This document shows, piece after piece, positions 61,757-64,000 of a stretch of 64,000 bases of DNA. The position numbers and the translations under genes are program-made. Each line of letters begins with the position of its first letter. Position 1 is the stretch's first letter. The stretch lies in assembly GCF_045223415.1 (NCBI RefSeq), contig NZ_JBEQZJ010000001.1:1-64000 (forward strand). Direction: 5' to 3'. The notes beneath the pieces were generated by a model. The model ran no database searches and was not told the DNA's origin. It worked only from the letters and a program-made list of their open reading frames with translations. The stretch is from Hoskinsella mucinilytica. Lineage in GTDB: Bacteria > Bacillota_I > Bacilli_A > Erysipelotrichales > Erysipelotrichaceae.

Positions 61757-63201
61757 AATGTTACCTCCATTCCTAACGCACTTAACAAGGATGCGGCCTT
61801 TTGCATCGTTTCTTGATATTCCTTATCAGGGTCACTATCCTTAACGATGCCGGCTCCAGCTTGCATATAAACTTTTTGATTATGAAAGAGGAAGGTACGA
61901 ATGGTGATACAAGTATCAAATTGTTGATTAAAACCAATAAAACCAATGGCTCCTCCATATACTTCACGTCTGGTATTTTCCAATTCATCAATCAATTGCA
62001 TCGCTCTTATTTTAGGCGCTCCACTTAGGGTTCCCGCTGGCAATACGGAAGCAAATGCATCAAAGGCAGAGCATCCATCTTTTAATTCGCCATGAACTTC
62101 ACTGGTCATATGCATGACATGAGAATAACGTTCGATATGTTTTAAATGACGAACCTTGACTGAATGGAATTTAGCAACCTTGCCAATATCATTTCGACCA
62201 AGATCTACCAACATCATATGTTCTGCATTTTCTTTGGGGTCGTTCTTTAAATCTTCCATAAACAAAGCATCTTCTTGTTCATTTTTTCCTCTTTTTCTCG
62301 TACCGGCAATGGGCATCGTTTTGATATGATCACCTCTTGCCTGTAATAATAATTCAGGAGATGCTCCTGCAATCACATAGGAATCAAAATCAAGATAGTA
62401 CATATAAGGAGACGCTTTCAGTTTACGAAGATTTGCATAGGCTTTCAAAGGATCATCTTCATACGTTGTTTCTAATCGTTGGCTTAATACGATTTGGAAG
62501 ATATCTCCTGCATAGATATGATCCTTTGCTTGTTTGACCATTGTTTGAAAGCTTTCTCTTGTTTGAGAACTTTGAAGGGTTCTTTCAAGTTGTGTAGGTA
62601 CCGCATGAAAGTGTGTGATCGTCTGATATTGTTTCATCATTTCATCAATGCGCTCACAATGTGCTTCATAGGTAGTAAGACAGTGTTCGGCATCCGCATT
62701 GACAATAAAATAGGTTTGTTTGCGTTCATGATCAATGACGATCAATTCCTTTACAAAACCAAATTGCATCAAAGGAAGATTTAGCTTATTTTTGTCACTA
62801 TCCTCTAATTGTTCATAAAGGCGGATCACATCGTAATTGAAATGTCCGATGGCACCTCCTGTAAATACAGGAATGTCAGGATAAATGGGACTTTGTTTCT
62901 TTAATAGTTTCTCTAATTGTTTCATTGGATGTCCAAGATATTCTGTTTTATGGTGATCTTGGATAAGATAGCTTTTTTCACCATCACTGATAAATCTGTC
63001 ATTACATGGTAATGCAATGATGGAATAGCGACCCTGGTAGGTCTGTACGCCACTTTCTAACAAAAAGGAATACTTCCCACGAAATGTATGATAAATATCT
63101 AATACATCTGTTCCATCATAGGGAATACTTGAATAGATTGGGATTACTTCATATTGTTTCTGTAAGATACGCAAACTGGCGATATCCGGATGATACATCA
63201 T
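61753..63201 (-). CDS. trpE: Anthranilate synthase component I
   Basis: 482 residues. Converts chorismate to anthranilate. The chorismate-binding domain is at about 215-475, with 'HIYAGDIFQIVLSQR', 'PIAGTRKRG', 'LVDLGRNDIGKV', 'LPAGTLSGAPKIRAM' and 'IQAGAGIV'-type ending (here 'MQAGAGIVKDS'). A tryptophan feedback site of the 'LLES' type is seen ('FLLESGVQT'). First gene of the operon, AAAGGAG seven bases before the start, behind a T-box. Confidence 0.97.
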   Translation of the reverse strand: MMYHPDIASLRILQKQYEVIPIYSSIPYDGTDVLDIYHTFRGKYSFLLESGVQTYQGRYSIIALPCNDRFISDGEKSYLIQDHHKTEYLGHPMKQLEKLLKKQSPIYPDIPVFTGGAIGHFNYDVIRLYEQLEDSDKNKLNLPLMQFGFVKELIVIDHERKQTYFIVNADAEHCLTTYEAHCERIDEMMKQYQTITHFHAVPTQLERTLQSSQTRESFQTMVKQAKDHIYAGDIFQIVLSQRLETTYEDDPLKAYANLRKLKASPYMYYLDFDSYVIAGASPELLLQARGDHIKTMPIAGTRKRGKNEQEDALFMEDLKNDPKENAEHMMLVDLGRNDIGKVAKFHSVKVRHLKHIERYSHVMHMTSEVHGELKDGCSAFDAFASVLPAGTLSGAPKIRAMQLIDELENTRREVYGGAIGFIGFNQQFDTCITIRTFLFHNQKVYMQAGAGIVKDSDPDKEYQETMQKAASLLSALGMEVTL

Positions 63202-63229
63202 TCTTATGCTCCTTTCTAAAGTAAGGCGG

Positions 63230-63301
63230 CTAAAGAATCAGTTGCACCATCGTCTGGGTATTATGGAAAAGCATCTCACATGTTTTGTTTTCATTTTTCA
63301 T
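63230..63301 (-). CDS. Possible 23-residue leader peptide before trpE
   Basis: An ATG at 63301 is preceded closely by AAAGGA, and the frame stops at 63230, 28 bases before trpE. It lies after the T-box terminator, so it is only transcribed on read-through. It contains no Trp codon, so it is not a classical trp attenuation peptide. It may be fortuitous, or it may couple ribosomes to trpE. Confidence 0.2.
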   Translation of the reverse strand: MKNENKTCEMLFHNTQTMVQLIL

Positions 63302-63342
63302 ACGTCCTTTCTATCAGGAGGTATAAGAGTGGTCTTTGATAT

Positions 63343-63382
63343 AAAAAAAGATTCCACGTCCATATCATAGGACGAAGAATCT
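63343..63382 (-). terminator. T-box-controlled terminator of the trp leader
   Basis: On the minus strand AGATTC and a GTCC segment pair with GGAC and GAATCT, followed by seven T. It overlaps the T-box antiterminator region and would form when tRNA-Trp is charged. Confidence 0.85.
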
Positions 63383-63603
63383 GCTTCGTTTAGCCACCTA
63401 TCTGTGTAATTACTACACTCTTATACAAACACCATCATGTCTGTTTCCTTTGATAACGCTGGAATTGCGTCACAAGCTAATGACCATTGTGTTCGCCTGC
63501 GCTTCTATCAGGTCCATTCACATTTTTCTATCCGCTGAATTTCCACCATCATCAGCTCTCTATCGAATAGGGTAGAAATGCTACTCCTCCTGAATTCTTG
63601 AAT
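63343..63603 (-). promoter_or_regulatory. T-box leader of the trp operon (tRNA-Trp sensing)
   Basis: Minus-strand RNA shows the Stem I landmarks AGAGAGCTGATG, GGTGGAA and CTGATAGAAGCGC. The specifier loop reads GAATGGACC, with codon UGG (Trp) at 63514-63516. The T-box bulge has TGGC (63393-63396), complementary to a tRNA ending GCCA, as tRNA-Trp has G73. The surrounding T-box sequence is AGGTGGCTAAACG, a departure from the usual AGGGTGGNACCGCG. Uncharged tRNA-Trp would stabilise the antiterminator and turn the operon on. Confidence 0.92.
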
Positions 63604-63615
63604 TTGATTGGTTTG

Positions 63616-63644
63616 ATTATAAATCGTTCCATATCATATGTCAA
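63616..63644 (-). promoter_or_regulatory. Promoter of the trp operon
   Basis: On the minus strand a perfect TTGACA (63639-63644) and perfect TATAAT (63616-63621) are 17 bases apart: a full-consensus promoter, leaving control to the T-box. Transcription should start near 63609, just before Stem I. Confidence 0.85.
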
Positions 63645-63728
63645 TGGTCTTTCACACATTTTTCATTAATTTTCAATTCTGTTTACAATTCTTTTACATT
63701 ATTTATGAGTTGTTTTCATATGGTATAT

Positions 63729-64000
63729 CTAAAACATCAAGTTTTGGGATTCCATATCATAAGTGATTGCAAAAATATAAAATAAGCATAATAGTATCAA
63801 ACAGCAAATCAGATATCCCAAATTCAGTAAAAAACCATATAGTAGAACGTAGAAAAGAATCAAAGAAGGAGGTAAGATAAAGGTGATCACAAATAAGAGG
63901 GAAGTAACTTCCATCAAGAAAAAGAAATCATAAAGCAACATATCCGATAAGATAGAAGCGATTCCTTTTCCTTTGTATAAATTAGTTTTCACAAGTTGAA
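63729..64000 (-). CDS. Hydrophobic membrane protein, probably 5'-partial at the window edge
   Basis: The frame is open to the right edge; a GTG at 63992 could be a start (87 residues), but no ribosome-binding site is visible in the few bases left. Three hydrophobic stretches ('LLYDFFFLMEVTSLLFVITFI' region, 'LILFYVLLYGFLLNLG', 'LICCLILLCLFYIFA') suggest membrane helices. The family is not recognised. It is upstream of and co-directional with the trp promoter. Confidence 0.45.
   Translation of the reverse strand, partial: QLVKTNLYKGKGIASILSDMLLYDFFFLMEVTSLLFVITFILPPSLILFYVLLYGFLLNLGYLICCLILLCLFYIFAITYDMESQNLMF

Noticed and set aside
1..64000. CRISPR arrays, tRNA, rRNA, insertion sequences, prophage genes
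   Set aside because: Reading both strands showed no regularly spaced repeats, cloverleaf genes, transposase or integrase motifs.

Overview
The window is low-GC DNA from a Bacillota (Firmicutes) chromosome. Strong AGGAGG-type ribosome-binding sites, sigma-A promoters, a T-box, a glmS ribozyme, BceRS-BceAB and a liv operon all fit this. Gene content suggests an anaerobic, gut-type member of the Erysipelotrichia, but that placement is inferred, since no rRNA is present. No tRNA, rRNA, IS element, phage or CRISPR array was recognised.

Layout. (1) 1-2090: secreted beta-sandwich-like proteins and a wall-anchored-looking protein, followed by a LytTR/GHKL two-component system (2315-4338). (2) 4526-25037: a 20 kb co-directional exopolysaccharide cluster. 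It starts with a diguanylate cyclase, continues with Gram-positive Pel-type genes (SDR-PelD fusion with a c-di-GMP I-site, PelE, a GT-C-like membrane protein, a PelA-deacetylase-like protein, PelF, PelG), and then has extra glycosyltransferases, a DUF4832-type protein, a Wzx-type flippase and a ParB-fold protein. (3) 25087-41320: an orphan protein, pgk-tpiA, a metallophosphoesterase, a DUF2089 regulator with a membrane partner, an NAD-epimerase-like protein, a YitT protein, a PAS-GGDEF-EAL protein, VanZ, BceRS-BceAB, a site-2 protease, and glmS with its ribozyme. (4) 41700-44699: a c-di-GMP-I riboswitch behind a promoter with two GntR-type palindromes, controlling a small ORF, a structured leader, an ABC ATPase homologue with every catalytic motif lost, and a membrane protein ending in an inactive-looking signal-peptidase (SipW-like) domain. 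(5) 44893-50165: livJ-livH-livM-livG-livF plus a CBS-ACT protein. (6) 50209-55749: a 1846-residue PAS/GAF/GGDEF/EAL protein, then a group-2 sigma factor. (7) 56850-63644: trpE-G-D-C-F-B-A on the minus strand behind a tryptophan T-box.

How it fits together. Cyclic di-GMP is the common thread. The window encodes a synthase, a bifunctional giant, a likely phosphodiesterase, a protein receptor (PelD-like) coupled to polysaccharide export, and an RNA receptor coupled to an unusual membrane module. The best candidate for an undescribed system is the riboswitch-controlled pair of pseudo-ABC ATPase and ABC-2/pseudo-signal-peptidase membrane protein at 41722-44699. Its promoter may also sense amino-sugar and carbon status, and it sits divergent from glmS.
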